Shown here one piece after another: positions 36,446 to 49,420 of a stretch of DNA of 64,000 nt (position 1 is its first letter; the number at the start of each line of letters is the position of its first letter). A program made the position numbers and the translations under genes. Source of the DNA: Microbacterium psychrotolerans (GTDB taxonomy: Bacteria > Actinomycetota > Actinomycetes > Actinomycetales > Microbacteriaceae); the NCBI RefSeq assembly GCF_031085295.1, contig NZ_JAVFWO010000001.1, positions 644,400 to 708,399 of the forward strand, written 5' to 3'. The notes under the pieces were generated by a model. The model had not been told where the DNA came from and ran no database searches. It saw only the letters and a list, made by a program, of their open reading frames with translations.

Positions 36446-37336
36446 TTACGCGAGCACCAGGCCCGGAAAGACCACAGGCACGAAGAGCAGCGCCACGAGG
36501 CCGGCGCCGACGGCCACGAGCAGGCCGATCTGCAGACCACGTTGCCGCACCGCGCGGGTGCGCGTGAAGATGAACGCGACCAGCAGGCCGACCAGCAGGC
36601 CGCCCACGTGCGCCTGCCACGAGACGTTGAATCCCGGGATGAACCCGATGACGAGGTTGATGCCGAGGACGAGCGCGATGCCCGCGATGTTCGCGCCGAT
36701 GTGGCGTCCGATGACGAGCAGCGCCCCGAAGAGGCCGAAGATGGCGCCGGACGCCCCGACGACGGGCGTCGTGAACGACAAGAGCGTCACCGCCACCGAA
36801 CCGCCGATGGCGCTCAGCACGTAGAGGGTGAGGAACCGCCACCGGCCGAGGAGCGGTTCGAGGCTGCGACCGATCATCCAGAGCGCGAGCATGTTGAGGC
36901 CCACATGCCAGATGCCCGCGTGCACGAGTGCGCCGGTGAGCAGACGCCACGGCTCGAAGCGCCCGGTCACGTCGGGGTACATCAGGGGAGCCCAGTACAG
37001 CAGCGTCTGCTGCACAGAGTCACCGAATCCGCCGGGGATGAGCGTGAGCAGGTACACGAAGGCGGTGAGGCCGATGATCGCATAGGTGACGATCGGCTGT
37101 CCCGACGACGCCGACACCGCGCGCGGACGCGACCATCGGCGCTCGGCCTTGCGCTGCGCCGGCGACTGCGACTTCTGCTGGTCGCGCAGGCACTCGGGGC
37201 AGATCACGCCGACGGCGGCGGGGGTCTGACACTCGGGACAGATCGTGCGCAGGCATCGCTGGCAGAGCACGAAGCTCTGCCGATCCGGATGCCGGTAGCA
37301 GAAGTTATCGCGGTTGCGCTGGAAGTCGGTGCTCAC
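36446..37336 (-). CDS. Rhomboid intramembrane serine protease with N-terminal zinc ribbon
   Basis: A 296-residue protein. Residues 13-49 contain seven cysteines in CxxC-type pairs (QRC, CPEC, CPEC), a likely zinc-binding module. Six membrane helices follow with the catalytic Ser196 in GASGAIFG and His243 in QAHVGG. Rhomboids cut substrates within the membrane. Genes of this family sit near ppiA and crgA in many Actinobacteria. Substrates are unknown. It is followed leftward by the DnaA-box region. Confidence 0.9.
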   Translation of the reverse strand: MSTDFQRNRDNFCYRHPDRQSFVLCQRCLRTICPECQTPAAVGVICPECLRDQQKSQSPAQRKAERRWSRPRAVSASSGQPIVTYAIIGLTAFVYLLTLIPGGFGDSVQQTLLYWAPLMYPDVTGRFEPWRLLTGALVHAGIWHVGLNMLALWMIGRSLEPLLGRWRFLTLYVLSAIGGSVAVTLLSFTTPVVGASGAIFGLFGALLVIGRHIGANIAGIALVLGINLVIGFIPGFNVSWQAHVGGLLVGLLVAFIFTRTRAVRQRGLQIGLLVAVGAGLVALLFVPVVFPGLVLA

Positions 37337-37426
37337 GCGGCCCCCGTCTGTGGGTTTCGTCGGCTCAGGGCTGCGGCGGATCCGGGCGTGCGACGGCGTT
37401 CCGCCGCACGCCCGGCGCGCGAACGA

Positions 37427-37999
37427 TCAGACCGAGGCGATGTCGATCGACTCGATGACGACCGGCTCGACCGGGCGGTCGCCGGCGGCCGTCGGAACCT
37501 CGGCGATCGTGTCGACGACGGCCTTCGAGGCGTCATCGGCGACCTCGCCGAAGATGGTGTGCTTGCCCTGCAGCCACTCCGGTCCGCGGCCACCCTGGCC
37601 GGGGACGGTGATGAAGAACTGCGAGCCGTTGGTGCCCTCGGGCTGACCGGTGATCGCGTTGCGGCGGAGGCCGGCGTTCGCCATGGCGAGCTTGTACGGC
37701 TCGGTGAAGGTGAGCTCGCCGTTGATCTCGTCGTTGAAGTTGTAGCCCGGTCCGCCCACGCCCTGGCCGAGCGGGTCGCCGCCCTGGATCATGAAGCCCG
37801 AGATGATGCGGTGGAAGATGACGTCCTTGTACAGCGGGCCCTCGCCCGGCTTGCCGGTCGCCGGGTGCGTCCACGCCTGCGACCCGTCGGAGAGCCCGAC
37901 GAAGTTCTGCACGGTGCGGGGGGCGTGGTCTCCGAACAGGTTGACGACGATGTCGCCGTAGTTGGTGTGGATCGTTGCGACAGCTGTGTGAAGCGGCAT
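37427..37999 (-). CDS. ppiA: Peptidyl-prolyl cis-trans isomerase (cyclophilin)
   Basis: A 190-residue cytoplasmic cyclophilin with FHRIISGFMIQGGDP and GTNGSQFFITV, the active-site and substrate-pocket motifs. It speeds proline isomerisation in protein folding. There is no signal peptide. Its place in the gyrA-crgA interval matches ppiA of Mycobacterium. ATG 37999 gives MPLHTAVATIHTNYG, a normal cyclophilin start. Confidence 0.93.
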   Translation of the reverse strand: MPLHTAVATIHTNYGDIVVNLFGDHAPRTVQNFVGLSDGSQAWTHPATGKPGEGPLYKDVIFHRIISGFMIQGGDPLGQGVGGPGYNFNDEINGELTFTEPYKLAMANAGLRRNAITGQPEGTNGSQFFITVPGQGGRGPEWLQGKHTIFGEVADDASKAVVDTIAEVPTAAGDRPVEPVVIESIDIASV

Positions 38000-38094
38000 T
38001 CCTACATTGTCTCAGAGTTCACTGCAACCCCTCCCGTCTCGGCGGGGGTCTGGCAAGATGGGGAGACGACATCCCCACGACAGGGAGGGCAACC

Positions 38095-38667
38095 GTGAGC
38101 GTCAGCCGCAAGCGCAAGAAGGAACTACAGAAGCTTCAGAAGCAGGCGAATCAGCTGTGGGAGACGCAGCAGGTGCTGGTTGGTGAGGCCGCATCCGTCG
38201 CACGCGAAGCAAGTCGCCAGCTCGGGCACTTCGGTCGCGAACAGGTCAAGCCGCAGGTGCAGGCCGGCTACGAGAAGTACGCCGCGCCGTACGTCGACAA
38301 GGGCAAGAAGGTCGTCAACAGCACGGTCATCCCCGCGGCCGGCGCCGTGGTCGGCTCCGCACTGTCGGTCTGGGACGCTGCGAACGACACGCGCGCCCAG
38401 CTCGCCAGCGGCCGCGGATTCGCGCTGCCCGATTCGAAGAACTACGGCAAGAAGGCCGACAAGTACGCTCGCGAGGCGAGCCGGTATCTCTCGGCGAAGC
38501 TCGAGCGGTCCGCACCGCAGAAGAAGGGGATGGGCGCCGGCGGCGTCATCGCCATCATCCTCGGTGTCGCTGCCGCGGCCGGCGTGCTCTATGCCGCGTG
38601 GCAGACGCTCCGCGCCGACGACGAGCTCTGGGTCGCGGACGACCCGCTGCGCGCTCCGGATGCCTGA
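38095..38667 (+). CDS. Membrane protein of unknown function, positional counterpart of CwsA
   Basis: A 190-residue protein: a basic N-terminus (SVSRKRKKELQKLQKQANQL), a long helical region to about residue 145, one C-terminal membrane helix (GVIAIILGVAAAAGVLYAAW), then an acidic tail. GTG 38095 follows a strong AGGGAGG. It lies divergent from ppiA, where Mycobacterium has the cell-wall protein CwsA, and it has similar topology, but I cannot show homology. It overlaps ybaK by eight bases. Confidence 0.6.
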   Translation: MSVSRKRKKELQKLQKQANQLWETQQVLVGEAASVAREASRQLGHFGREQVKPQVQAGYEKYAAPYVDKGKKVVNSTVIPAAGAVVGSALSVWDAANDTRAQLASGRGFALPDSKNYGKKADKYAREASRYLSAKLERSAPQKKGMGAGGVIAIILGVAAAAGVLYAAWQTLRADDELWVADDPLRAPDA

Positions 38668-39157
38668 GCCTGCCACGGGCGAGGCACTGACGGGGGTCGA
38701 CCGCGTTCGCGCGGCGGCCTCCGCGCGCGGTCTGGCGATCGAGATCCGCGAGCGCCCGGCGGCCGACAGCCTGCCGGAAGCGGCCGCGATCCTCGGGATC
38801 CCGGCGTCGGGCATCGTGAAGACCCTCGTTGTCAAGCGCAGCGACGACACGTATCTGTTCGCGCTCATCCCGGGTGACCGTGCCATCTCGTGGCCGAAGC
38901 TGCGGGCGGTCGTCGGTGTGAACAAGCTGCAGCTGCCGGATCCCGCACGCGCGCTGGCCGCCACCGGTTACGAGCGGGGCACGATCGTGCCCCTGGGCAG
39001 CACCCACGACTGGCCGATCTACGCCGACAGCGAGATCGTCGGTCAGCGCATCGCGATGGGGGCGGGCGCGCACGGCTACAGCATGTTCGTCGACGCCGAT
39101 GAACTCCTCGCCGCCTACGGGGCGACGGTCGCCGACATCTCGCAGCCGATCGACTGA
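38660..39157 (+). CDS. ybaK: YbaK/EbsC family aminoacyl-tRNA deacylase
   Basis: A 165-residue protein with the YbaK/ProRS-editing fold: IVKTLVVKRSDDTYLFALIP includes the conserved Lys, and AMGAGAHGYSMFVDADEL the C-terminal signature. The family hydrolyses mischarged tRNAs such as Cys-tRNA(Pro). ATG 38660 overlaps the preceding gene, so the two are probably co-translated. It converges with a NUDIX gene. Confidence 0.85.
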   Translation: MPEPATGEALTGVDRVRAAASARGLAIEIRERPAADSLPEAAAILGIPASGIVKTLVVKRSDDTYLFALIPGDRAISWPKLRAVVGVNKLQLPDPARALAATGYERGTIVPLGSTHDWPIYADSEIVGQRIAMGAGAHGYSMFVDADELLAAYGATVADISQPID

Positions 39158-39178
39158 CGGCCGGGCCGAAGCCCGCGC

Positions 39179-39613
39179 TCACGAGGGCAGTTCCACCCCG
39201 GCCATCTCGAGGGCGATGTCGACGAGCTTCACGCGCTGCAGCGTGCTCACCTCCGTGAGCGGGAACCACTCCGCGCGGTCGGTGGAGCCGTTCGTCTCGT
39301 TGCGCAGGCGACCACCGGTGATGCGCGCGCGGTAGACGATCCGCAGCGTGTGCAGCGGCAGGTCGGCACCCGGTTTCAACCGGCGTCCCGCCGGGATGAC
39401 GCGGGAGTGGATGCCGAGCAGCGGCCCGATCGCGACGCGATAGCCCGTCTCCTCCCTGACCTCGCGGCGAGCCGCACGCTCAGGATCTTCGCCCTCTTCG
39501 AGCCCGCCTCCGGGGAGCGTCCACGCGGCGCGGCGGCCCTCGTTCCAATGGGCGAGCAGGAGGCGGTCGTGTTCGTCGACGATCACCGCGTATGCCGCGA
39601 CACGCAGGTCCAT
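39179..39613 (-). CDS. NUDIX hydrolase
   Basis: A 144-residue protein with a complete NUDIX box (GGGLEEGEDPERAARREV then REETGY), which binds metal and cleaves nucleoside-diphosphate-linked substrates, for example damaged nucleotides. The specific substrate is not readable. It lies downstream of the two tRNA genes but after their terminator. Confidence 0.88.
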   Translation of the reverse strand: MDLRVAAYAVIVDEHDRLLLAHWNEGRRAAWTLPGGGLEEGEDPERAARREVREETGYRVAIGPLLGIHSRVIPAGRRLKPGADLPLHTLRIVYRARITGGRLRNETNGSTDRAEWFPLTEVSTLQRVKLVDIALEMAGVELPS

Positions 39614-39651
39614 GCTTCACCCTATCCGCGCGACTCTTCCAGGAGAACGAA

Positions 39652-39680
39652 GAAGCCGGCCCCTTGCGGGAACCGGCTTC
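39652..39680 (-). terminator. Terminator after the tRNA pair
   Basis: GAAGCCGG (39652-39659) pairs with CCGGCTTC (39673-39680), with an inner CCCC/GGGG extension, 11 bases downstream of tRNA-Ala on the minus strand. Confidence 0.65.
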
Positions 39681-39690
39681 GTGTGTTCTG

Positions 39691-39763
39691 TGGAGCCTAG
39701 GAGATTCGAACTCCTGACATCCTGCTTGCAAAGCAGGCGCTCTACCAACTGAGCTAAGGCCCC
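39691..39763 (-). tRNA. alaT: tRNA-Ala(TGC)
   Basis: The minus strand folds as a 73-nt tRNA: acceptor GGGGCCT/AGGCTCC, D-arm AGCTCAGTTGGTAGAGC, anticodon loop TTTGCAA with anticodon TGC, and T-arm AGGAGTTCGAATCTCCT. CCA is not encoded. It follows tRNA-Ile in the same transcript. Confidence 0.95.
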
Positions 39764-39774
39764 GGGGCTTTCGG

Positions 39775-39848
39775 TGGGGCTACCAGGACTTGAACCTGGG
39801 ACCTCTTCATTATCAGTGAAGCGCTCTAACCGCCTGAGCTATAGCCCC
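39775..39848 (-). tRNA. ileT: tRNA-Ile(GAT)
   Basis: A 74-nt tRNA on the minus strand: acceptor GGGGCTA/TAGCCCC, D-arm AGCTCAGGCGGTTAGAGC, anticodon loop CTGATAA with anticodon GAT, and T-arm CCAGGTTCAAGTCCTGG. CCA is not encoded. The ileT-alaT pair near gyrA is the arrangement known from Mycobacterium. Confidence 0.95.
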
Positions 39849-39934
39849 GAATGTCTGCGGAACTGCGTCCCGCAACCTCCAAGACTTTACCCGACGAAGC
39901 TCGATTTCACGAATCGGGCTGGTTGACTGGGCAG

Positions 39935-40648
39935 GTGACCGCGACCTCTCATCCCGGCGAGCCCCACGGCGCCGGACTCGGGCAACGACTGAACTGGCTG
40001 CGTGCCGGCGTGCTGGGTGCGAACGATGGCATCGTGTCGGTCGCTGCGCTGGTCGTAGGTGTCGCCGGCGCGACCACCGACACCGGCGCGCTGTTCACCG
40101 CCGGCATCGCCGGACTCGTCGGCGGCGCGATCTCGATGGCGCTGGGCGAATACGTGTCGGTGAGCAGCCAGCGCGACTCGGAGCGGGCGCTCATCGCCAA
40201 GGAGCGCGGCGAGCTGCGTGACATGCCCCAGCAGGAGCTCGAGGAGCTCACGCAGCTGTATCGCGAACGCGGCCTCTCCGAGGCGACGGCACGCGTGGTC
40301 GCGGAGGAGCTCACCGCACACGACGCGCTGTCGGCCCATCTCGAGGTAGAACTGCACATCGACCAGGACGACCTGGTAAATCCGTGGCATGCGGCGCTCT
40401 CGTCGGCGATCGCGTTCACCCTCGGTGCGCTGCTGCCGCTGCTGGCGATCCTGCTGCCGCCACCCGAGTGGCGGGTGCCCGTCACCTTCGTCGCCGTGCT
40501 GCTCGCCCTCGCGGCGACGGGGACGGTTTCCGCGACCCTCGGCGGTGCGCCGCGCCTGCGTGCGGCGACGCGTCTGGTGGTCGGCGGCGCGCTCGCACTC
40601 GTCGTCACCTGGCTCATCGGCACGCTGCTCGGCACGACGGTCGTCTGA
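39935..40648 (+). CDS. VIT1/CCC1-family membrane transporter
   Basis: A ~237-residue protein with about five membrane helices and VIT signatures (LRAGVLGANDGIVSVAALVV and SMALGEYVSVSSQRDSE) plus the cytoplasmic Glu-rich helix region (EELTAHDALSAHLEVEL). The family exports Fe2+ or Mn2+ from the cytoplasm. GTG 39935 is preferred to an upstream ATG at 39851, because the region between should hold the tRNA-Ile promoter. Metal choice is not determined. Confidence 0.88.
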   Translation: MTATSHPGEPHGAGLGQRLNWLRAGVLGANDGIVSVAALVVGVAGATTDTGALFTAGIAGLVGGAISMALGEYVSVSSQRDSERALIAKERGELRDMPQQELEELTQLYRERGLSEATARVVAEELTAHDALSAHLEVELHIDQDDLVNPWHAALSSAIAFTLGALLPLLAILLPPPEWRVPVTFVAVLLALAATGTVSATLGGAPRLRAATRLVVGGALALVVTWLIGTLLGTTVV

Positions 40649-40662
40649 CCCGCAAACACGGA

Positions 40663-40701
40663 GCGCCGGCATCCGTGGATCGAATCCGTGGATGCCGGCG
40701 C
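40663..40701. terminator. Bidirectional terminator
   Basis: GCGCCGGCATCC (40663-40674) pairs with GGATGCCGGCGC (40690-40701) around 15 bases, between the converging VIT and DUF3566 genes. The stem is built from the genome's frequent GGATGCC word. Confidence 0.75.
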
Positions 40702-40715
40702 GCGGCGTGTGGGCG

Positions 40716-41116
40716 TCAGTTCGAGGTGAAGCCGACGAGCAGGCCGCCGGTGACCTTGACGGCGAGGTTGTAGATGCCCGCGATCACGGCGCCGAGCACC
40801 GTGAACACGACGAGGTTCAGGATGGCGACGACGGCCGAGAACGCCAGCACCTGCGGGAAGCTCACGAAGTCCGACAGCAGGATGCTGCCGTCCGAGAAGC
40901 TGGAGAAGAACTCGTCGGCCTTGTCGATCAGGCCGGTGGTCTGCACCACCAGGTAGACCATCACGAAGGCGACGACGGTGACCACCGCGATCGCGATCGC
41001 GGCGAGGAAGGACAGCTTCACCGCGGACCAGAAGTCCACATACACCAGGCGCAGGCGCACCTGCTTGGCGCTGGTCTTGTGACTCGATTTCTTGGCGAGC
41101 TTGTCGGCTACCGTGC

Positions 41117-41120
<4 letters not shown>
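40716..41120 (-). CDS. DUF3566 membrane protein
   Basis: A 134-residue protein with a basic N-terminus, two membrane helices (about 35-60 and 90-125) and the [11 protein letters not shown] start of the DUF3566 family. It overlaps the gyrA stop by four bases. It corresponds in position to Rv0007 of Mycobacterium, which is longer. No function is established. Confidence 0.88.
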
Positions 41121-43753
<2,633 letters not shown>

Positions 43754-43818
43754 GGGCTTCTTTCGTGTCTGTGCGTTTCGTCTCGCTGTGCTCGCTCAAC
43801 GACTGGGCCAGTGCCCGG

Positions 43819-45894
<2,076 letters not shown>

Positions 45895-45973
45895 CTATCG
45901 GGTAACGGCCCGATCACAGCGCTCTACGCCCCTGTAAGGGGATGAAAGATGCTCGGATGACTCCGAACGTGGC

Positions 45974-46540
45974 TTATCCGTAGGTATCGCGCGGACCGCG
46001 GCCTGGAATCGTTCTGGGACCCCATTTCCAGGAGGGGACGTCGGGCCCGATGAAGCGGACCGAGTCCACCTTCGCCTCGGGGAAGCGGCGGACGATCTCT
46101 GAGAGGATGTGCGCGCGCATCAGCTGAAGCTGTTTCGCCCACGCCGTGGAATCGGCCTGCACCGTCAGCGACCCCTCCGAGAACGCCACCGGACGGGTGT
46201 GCCGCGCGGTGTCCTCGCCGGCGACCTCCGCCCACGCGAGGACGACGTCTTCGCGGGCGAGCTGGCCGTTCCACCCGGCTTCGCGGGTGAGGTCCGCGAT
46301 GACGTCCCCCACTCCGCGGGGATCGCGACCGGGCGCGAACGGGATGTTCTCGTCGTCCACCGTGCGGCGGCGGCGCTTGCGGAACGAGCGCGCCGAGGGT
46401 TCGAGCCCGCGCAGCCGCAGGTACGTCGCGATCGTCTCGGGCACATCCGTGCGGTCGGGCACCCCCGGCGCGGCGGGTGCCGCCGCGGCATCCGCCGACT
46501 TTCCGGGCTCGGCGCCCCGTCCGGTCGAAGGATCAGGCAT
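45974..46540 (-). CDS. dciA: DciA (DUF721) helicase-loading protein
   Basis: A 188-residue protein with the DUF721/DciA core in the C-terminal half (WAEVAGEDTARHTRPVAFSE, then VQADSTAWAKQLQLMRAHIL). DciA loads the DnaB helicase in bacteria lacking DnaC. The start is ATG 46540, six bases after GGAGG and overlapping the recF stop. It lies between recF and gyrB, as in Mycobacterium (Rv0004). Confidence 0.92.
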   Translation of the reverse strand: MPDPSTGRGAEPGKSADAAAAPAAPGVPDRTDVPETIATYLRLRGLEPSARSFRKRRRRTVDDENIPFAPGRDPRGVGDVIADLTREAGWNGQLAREDVVLAWAEVAGEDTARHTRPVAFSEGSLTVQADSTAWAKQLQLMRAHILSEIVRRFPEAKVDSVRFIGPDVPSWKWGPRTIPGRGPRDTYG

Positions 46541-47744
46541 CCGTCGCCTCCGCATCCGCGGGGTCGAGGATGCGCCCGGCCTCCACCCGCACCATGCGGG
46601 CCCGGAGCCCCTCCGGCACGTCGCCCTCCACCGCCGCGGTCACGACCACCTGCTCGTAGTCGGCGGCGAGATGGGCGAGACGGGACCGGCGGTCGGTGTC
46701 GAGCTCGGCGAACACATCGTCCAGGATCAGCACGGGGTCGCCGAGGCGCGAGTCCGCACGCAGCAGCTCGGCCGACGCGAGTCGCAGCGAGAGCGCGACG
46801 GACCAGGATTCGCCGTGGGAGGCATAGCCCTTGACCGGAAGGCCGCGGATGCGCAGCAGCAGGTCATCGCGGTGCGGACCCACGAGCGTCAGTCCGCGTT
46901 CCAGCTCCGACGTGCGCTTCGCCGCCAGCGCCTGGCGGAAGAGATCCGCGATGCGTTCGGCGGATGAGTCCGCGGGATCGCCGGACGCCTCGGCCGCCGT
47001 CGTAGCCGACGCCGCGCCGCCGTCGCCGTCCTCGTCGCTCACCGCGCCGGCGACCGAGAGCGCCCACTCGATCTGCGGGTCGTGGTCGGCGCCGGCGATC
47101 GCGGTGTACGCGGCGGCGAGGGGAGTCGCAAGATCGGTCGCGAGCGCGAGTCGCGCCGCGATGAGCTGGGTGCCGAGCGAGACGAGCTTGTCGTCCCAGA
47201 CGTCGAGCGTCGACAGCGCGTCCCCCCGGATGCCCCGGGCCTTCGCCGACTTCAGCAGCGCGGTGCGCTGCTTGAGCACACGGTCGTAGTCGGCGAGCAC
47301 TCCGGCCATGCGCGGGGCGCGCTGCACCAGCAGCTGATCGGCGAAACGCCGGCGCGCGGACGGATCGCCGCGGACGATCTGCAGATCCTCCGGCGCGAAC
47401 AGCACCACCTGCGCATACCGGGGAAGCTCGGTGGGCTTCACCGCGCTGCCGTTGACGCGCGCCTTGTTGGAGCCCTGCCGGTTGACCTGGGCCTCGAGCT
47501 GCACCCGGCGGTCGCCGTGCGCCAGCCGGGCACGGATGATCGCGGCATCCGCTCCGTCGCGCACCATCGGCGCGTCGTTCGAGACGCGATGCGATCCCAG
47601 CGTCGCGAAGAACGCGATCGCTTCTGCGAGGTTCGTCTTGCCCTGACCGTTGCGGCCGACGAAGACGTTCGGCCCGGGCCCGAGCTCGACGTCGACGGCC
47701 GCATAGTTGCGGAAGTCGACCAGACTCAGGTGCTCCACGATCAC
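46533..47744 (-). CDS. recF: Recombination protein RecF
   Basis: A 403-residue SMC-like ATPase with Walker A GRNGQGKTNL near residue 34, the signature region ASHGESWSVALSLRL, and Walker B DPVLILDDVFAELD. It helps load RecA at gaps during repair. The start is GTG 47744, 40 bases after dnaN. An Asp/Gly/Ala-rich insert of about 30 residues lies in the middle. Confidence 0.96.
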   Translation of the reverse strand: MIVEHLSLVDFRNYAAVDVELGPGPNVFVGRNGQGKTNLAEAIAFFATLGSHRVSNDAPMVRDGADAAIIRARLAHGDRRVQLEAQVNRQGSNKARVNGSAVKPTELPRYAQVVLFAPEDLQIVRGDPSARRRFADQLLVQRAPRMAGVLADYDRVLKQRTALLKSAKARGIRGDALSTLDVWDDKLVSLGTQLIAARLALATDLATPLAAAYTAIAGADHDPQIEWALSVAGAVSDEDGDGGAASATTAAEASGDPADSSAERIADLFRQALAAKRTSELERGLTLVGPHRDDLLLRIRGLPVKGYASHGESWSVALSLRLASAELLRADSRLGDPVLILDDVFAELDTDRRSRLAHLAADYEQVVVTAAVEGDVPEGLRARMVRVEAGRILDPADAEATDA

Positions 47745-47784
47745 CGGACAAGCCTAGTGATCGGCGCCGACGCCGGGATGCTGG

Positions 47785-48939
47785 TCAGCGAAGGAGCAGG
47801 TTGGGCTGCAGCAGGTAGCGGAACGAGTCCGAGCCGGCGCGATCGACCGACGTCTGCGGCGTGATCAGCACCGGGCTGAGCTTGTTCGCGTTCTCGCTCG
47901 ACGTGAACGTGATGCGCACGAACTCGCTCTTGACCGCGCCGAGCGACTCGAGCAGGTACTGCGGGTTGAGGCCGAGCGTCACCTCGTCGCCGCCGAGGAG
48001 CGTCGCGTCGACCGACTCGGTCGCGCGCGCCTGCTCGGTGCCAGAGGCGTCCATCGAGACGCTGTCGGCGGTGAACGTGAACCGCAGCGGCGCGGAACGG
48101 TCGAGCACCAGCGACACACGGCGCACTGCCTCGGCGAGCTCCGCCGTGTTGACCACCGCGTGGTGCTCGGTCTGCTCGGGGAAGAGGCGCCGCACGGGCG
48201 GGAAATTGCCCTTGATGAGCAGCGACGTCACGGTCTTGTTGCCCGCGGTGAACGCGATGATCTCGCGATCGCCCGAGCCCGAGAAGGCGATCGAGATGTC
48301 GCCGCCGTGCGCGAACGTCTTGCCGACCTCGGTCAGCGTCCGCGCCGGAACGAGCGCGGTCGTCGACTCGTCGGTCGCGGTGCCTCCGCCGTCCCACGGG
48401 ATCTCGCGGAGGGCGACACGGTAGCGGTCGGTTGCGACCAGGCTGAGGCTGGTGCCCGAGACCTCGAGCTGCACACCTGTGAGCACGGGGGTCACGTCGT
48501 CGCGCGACGCGGCGAACGCCACCTGCGCGATCGCGGTTGCGAAGTCCTCGGAGGGAACGAGGCCGGAGTCGCCGGTGACCTCGGGGATCGCCGGGTACTC
48601 CTGCACCGGCATCGACGCGAGGGTGAACCGTGCGGATCCGCACGTCAGCAGGATGCCGCCGTCGTCGTCGACCTCGATCTGGATGGGAGCGTTCGGCAGG
48701 CGGCTGGCGATGTCGGAGAGCAGGCGGCCGTGGACGAGGATCGTGCCCGGGTCGTCGACGGTCGCGTCGATGGTGGTGCGGGCCGATGCCTCGTAGTCGA
48801 ACGCGGCGAGCGAGAGGCCCTCGGCGGATGCCTCGATCAGCACGCCCGCGAGGATCGGCTGCGGGTTGCGCTGCGGCAGAAGCTTGACGACGAACGATAC
48901 GGCTTCGCTGAACACATCGCGATTGACGTGGAACTTCAC
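47785..48939 (-). CDS. dnaN: DNA polymerase III beta subunit (sliding clamp)
   Basis: A 384-residue protein of normal clamp length, with three repeated domains (start MKFHVNRDVFSEAVSFVVKL; end LLQPNLLLR in place of the usual methionine-rich end). It encircles DNA and holds the polymerase. The start is GTG 48939. It is separated from dnaA by oriC. Confidence 0.97.
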   Translation of the reverse strand: MKFHVNRDVFSEAVSFVVKLLPQRNPQPILAGVLIEASAEGLSLAAFDYEASARTTIDATVDDPGTILVHGRLLSDIASRLPNAPIQIEVDDDGGILLTCGSARFTLASMPVQEYPAIPEVTGDSGLVPSEDFATAIAQVAFAASRDDVTPVLTGVQLEVSGTSLSLVATDRYRVALREIPWDGGGTATDESTTALVPARTLTEVGKTFAHGGDISIAFSGSGDREIIAFTAGNKTVTSLLIKGNFPPVRRLFPEQTEHHAVVNTAELAEAVRRVSLVLDRSAPLRFTFTADSVSMDASGTEQARATESVDATLLGGDEVTLGLNPQYLLESLGAVKSEFVRITFTSSENANKLSPVLITPQTSVDRAGSDSFRYLLQPNLLLR

Positions 48940-49420
48940 GAACGCTCCCTCTGCAGCGGGCCCTTCGACTGCGGGCTCGGGGTTCTCATGCTAGTGCCAG
49001 GCTCCGAGATTGCCAGTCCGGCTCCGCCCGGCGAGGAGCTCTCCACCGCAAAGGTGATCGGACGGGTTCATCAAAGAGATTTCTTGTCATGGTGTTAACG
49101 ACTGTGGAAACTGTGGACAACTCGCTCGACGCCAGTCGGGACAGGGAAACCACAAGAGTGTGAGTTGTGGAACGGCTGCGGAGGGACGTCGGGAAGTCGG
49201 ATGCCGCGGCCTCCGACATCCGCAATCCATCCACAGGCTTCCCCCGCTCGCTCACAGGGGTTTCCGCAGGCTTGGAGAGTTATCCACAGGTTTTCCACAC
49301 TGTGCAGAACCGGAATGATGGACCTGCTCGCGGCACCTGTCAAGAACTTCTTCGGGCATATGCAGAGATGGGTCCGCGCGTCGTAACGCACGGACCCATC
49401 GACGGGGTGTAAAGGGATCG
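48940..49420. other. oriC: Chromosomal replication origin oriC
   Basis: About 480 bases between dnaN and dnaA, the usual site of oriC in Actinobacteria. DnaA boxes seen: TTATCCACA (49280-49288, perfect), TTTTCCACA (49291-49299), TGTGGAAAC (49103-49111), TGTGGACAA (49112-49120), TTGTGGAAC (49165-49173) and CCATCCACA (49227-49235). The A+T-richest part, around 49066-49102 (TTCATCAAAGAGATTTCTTG), is the candidate unwinding element. The dnaA terminator forms its right border. Confidence 0.92.
49367..49400 (-). terminator. Terminator of dnaA
   Basis: GATGGGTCCG (49367-49376) pairs with CGGACCCATC (49391-49400), 21 bases after the dnaA stop on the minus strand. Confidence 0.8.

Noticed and set aside
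39851..39934. Longer N-terminus for the VIT transporter (ATG 39851)
   Set aside because: It would start three bases from tRNA-Ile and cover the tRNA promoter region; the extra residues have no family counterpart.
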